Virus record (IMG/VR): IMGVR_UViG_3300049595_003885
Coordinates: 1-22,285 of that record
Length of the DNA stretch: 22,285 nt
Reading direction: 5' to 3' (one strand)
Source: a virus
Position numbers and translations under genes: made by a program. The notes under the pieces are model-generated. The model saw only the letters and a list, made by a program, of their open reading frames with translations. It had not been told where the DNA came from and did no database searches. Positions 21,560 to 22,285 of this stretch are shown here, one piece after another (within the stretch, counting starts at the first letter, position 1; each line of letters begins with the position of its first letter).

Positions 21560-22285
21560 TTAACCACCAGGAACTGCAATAACTCTTAGTGATTCTACCG
21601 CAGGTGTTACTGTTGGATCTTCGGCTGTCATGCGAACCTTAACAGCGAAGTATTTAAATGTTCCACCCAATGGCAATGTTCTAGCGCCATCAAAGTAATC
21701 GATACTGCCCTTTCTAATAGAATATTTAAACTCTAATGGAACTGCAGTTGTCTGGTCAGGTGATGTGTAATCATTTACAACATTCATCCTTTGCCACTTC
21801 TTCGTAACAAAAGGATCTGAGTCCAACGAAGAAAGAACCTTGAAGTACACAGCAATATTAGTTCCTTGAGGTTTGTACGCACGCATACGAACTACAAGAT
21901 CGCCAGCGTCAAAGCCATCCTCTAGCGTGACAACCTTTGTCTGGTATTTAGATAGAACATTACCACCAGAGGCATCAGTTTCACCATTAATAATTGCTGC
22001 CGCATTACTAGAAGCACCAGGCTCAACAATCGCGATTGTTGGTGATGTAAAGTATCCTGAACCTGGATTGATGATATTTACATCAGTAATTTTACCGCCA
22101 GATAGCATTCCTGGTAGAATATTTGCAGTTGCTCTATTAGAACCAACATCTGGTGCACTGATTGTAATAGTAATATTAGCAGCATTAGAGTGGCTACCAC
22201 TATTTGTTACCGAGATTAGATTATTTGCAATACCAGCATTGTTGATGATGTTTTGTAGAGCAAACACGCCAAATCTTTCTCTATT
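21560..22285 (-). CDS. C-terminal part of a baseplate-region virion structural protein (partial, 5' end outside window)
   Basis: The frame is open to the window edge (first visible residues NRERFGVFALQNIINNAG), so the start is missing; an internal GTG at 22267 is not a convincing start. The visible 242 residues contain a NPGSGYFTSPTIAIVEPGA repeat-like loop. A strand-rich domain follows, with VVTLEDGFDAGDLVVRMRAY, then GTNIAVYFKVLSS, FDGARTLPLGGTFKYFAVKV and a final LRVIAVPGG. The TLEDGFDA...DL.V...AY.P.GT.I.VYYK pattern is familiar from large structural proteins of T4-like cyanophages and pelagiphages. Position just upstream of the fiber cassette suggests a baseplate or fiber-socket component. 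Exact T4 equivalence (such as gp10) cannot be established from this fragment. Confidence 0.65.
   Translation of the reverse strand, partial: NRERFGVFALQNIINNAGIANNLISVTNSGSHSNAANITITISAPDVGSNRATANILPGMLSGGKITDVNIINPGSGYFTSPTIAIVEPGASSNAAAIINGETDASGGNVLSKYQTKVVTLEDGFDAGDLVVRMRAYKPQGTNIAVYFKVLSSLDSDPFVTKKWQRMNVVNDYTSPDQTTAVPLEFKYSIRKGSIDYFDGARTLPLGGTFKYFAVKVRMTAEDPTVTPAVESLRVIAVPGG

Noticed and set aside
21559-21579. TTG start extending the small coiled-coil protein by seven codons
   Set aside because: It overlaps the upstream gene. The ATG at 21558 follows the upstream stop directly and has GGTGG before it.
1-22285. Diversity-generating retroelement linked to the fibers
   Set aside because: No reverse transcriptase and no template/variable repeat pair with adenine-specific differences was seen; the repeats found differ mainly at silent positions or are identical.

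Overview
The window is a piece of the late structural region of a T4-like tailed phage (contractile-tail myovirus). All supportable genes lie on the minus strand, so they are transcribed from high to low coordinates. The left end carries the neck and packaging genes in T4 order: gp13, gp14, gp15 (neck and tail completion) and the start of gp16 (small terminase). Base composition is AT-rich. The collagen-rich fibers and the form of the neck proteins resemble T4-like phages from aquatic bacteria (cyanophage- or pelagiphage-type relatives). The host cannot be fixed from the sequence: there are no tRNAs and no host-derived metabolic genes.

Layout in transcription order (right to left). 22285-21346: the C-terminal part of a baseplate-region virion protein and a small coiled-coil protein. 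21353-15957: an 1,798-residue fiber built of long tandem beta-type repeats, a 91-triplet collagen-like segment and a C-terminal S74 self-cleaving chaperone domain. 15957-12754: a run of small structural proteins, a 453-residue fiber and a coiled-coil protein, interrupted by a 155-base gap that holds a decayed paralogue and a good late promoter (TATAAATA). 12754-9485: a 1,089-residue fiber with two collagen-like segments. 9485-7015: two tandem paralogous adhesin-like proteins with unusually GC-rich conserved ends. 6979-3093: a 163-residue phage protein of unknown function, a third collagen-like fiber, a beta-propeller protein and a tail-fiber assembly chaperone. 2981-1: gp13, gp14, gp15, gp16.

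In T4 the interval just upstream of gene 13 holds genes 9-12 and wac (baseplate, short tail fibers and whiskers). Here roughly 18 kb of fiber and adhesin genes occupies the equivalent place. The natural reading is a host-recognition cassette: long collagen and beta-repeat shafts, exchangeable sugar-binding or propeller tips, and dedicated folding helpers, closed by the conserved neck genes. Nine gene junctions overlap (seven as TAATG, two as ATGA), so translation is probably coupled.

The main points of interest are: (1) repeat arrays whose protein copies are identical while their codons have diverged, next to recent perfect DNA duplications; (2) a 17-base word kept unchanged nine times in three fiber genes; (3) the GC-rich paired adhesin genes with conserved flanks around divergent cores; (4) a shared extra module in both gp14 and gp15; (5) a 27-codon remnant of a duplicated small structural gene; (6) a proline-rich micro-ORF ahead of gp13. 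No convincing new defence or enzymatic system was found.
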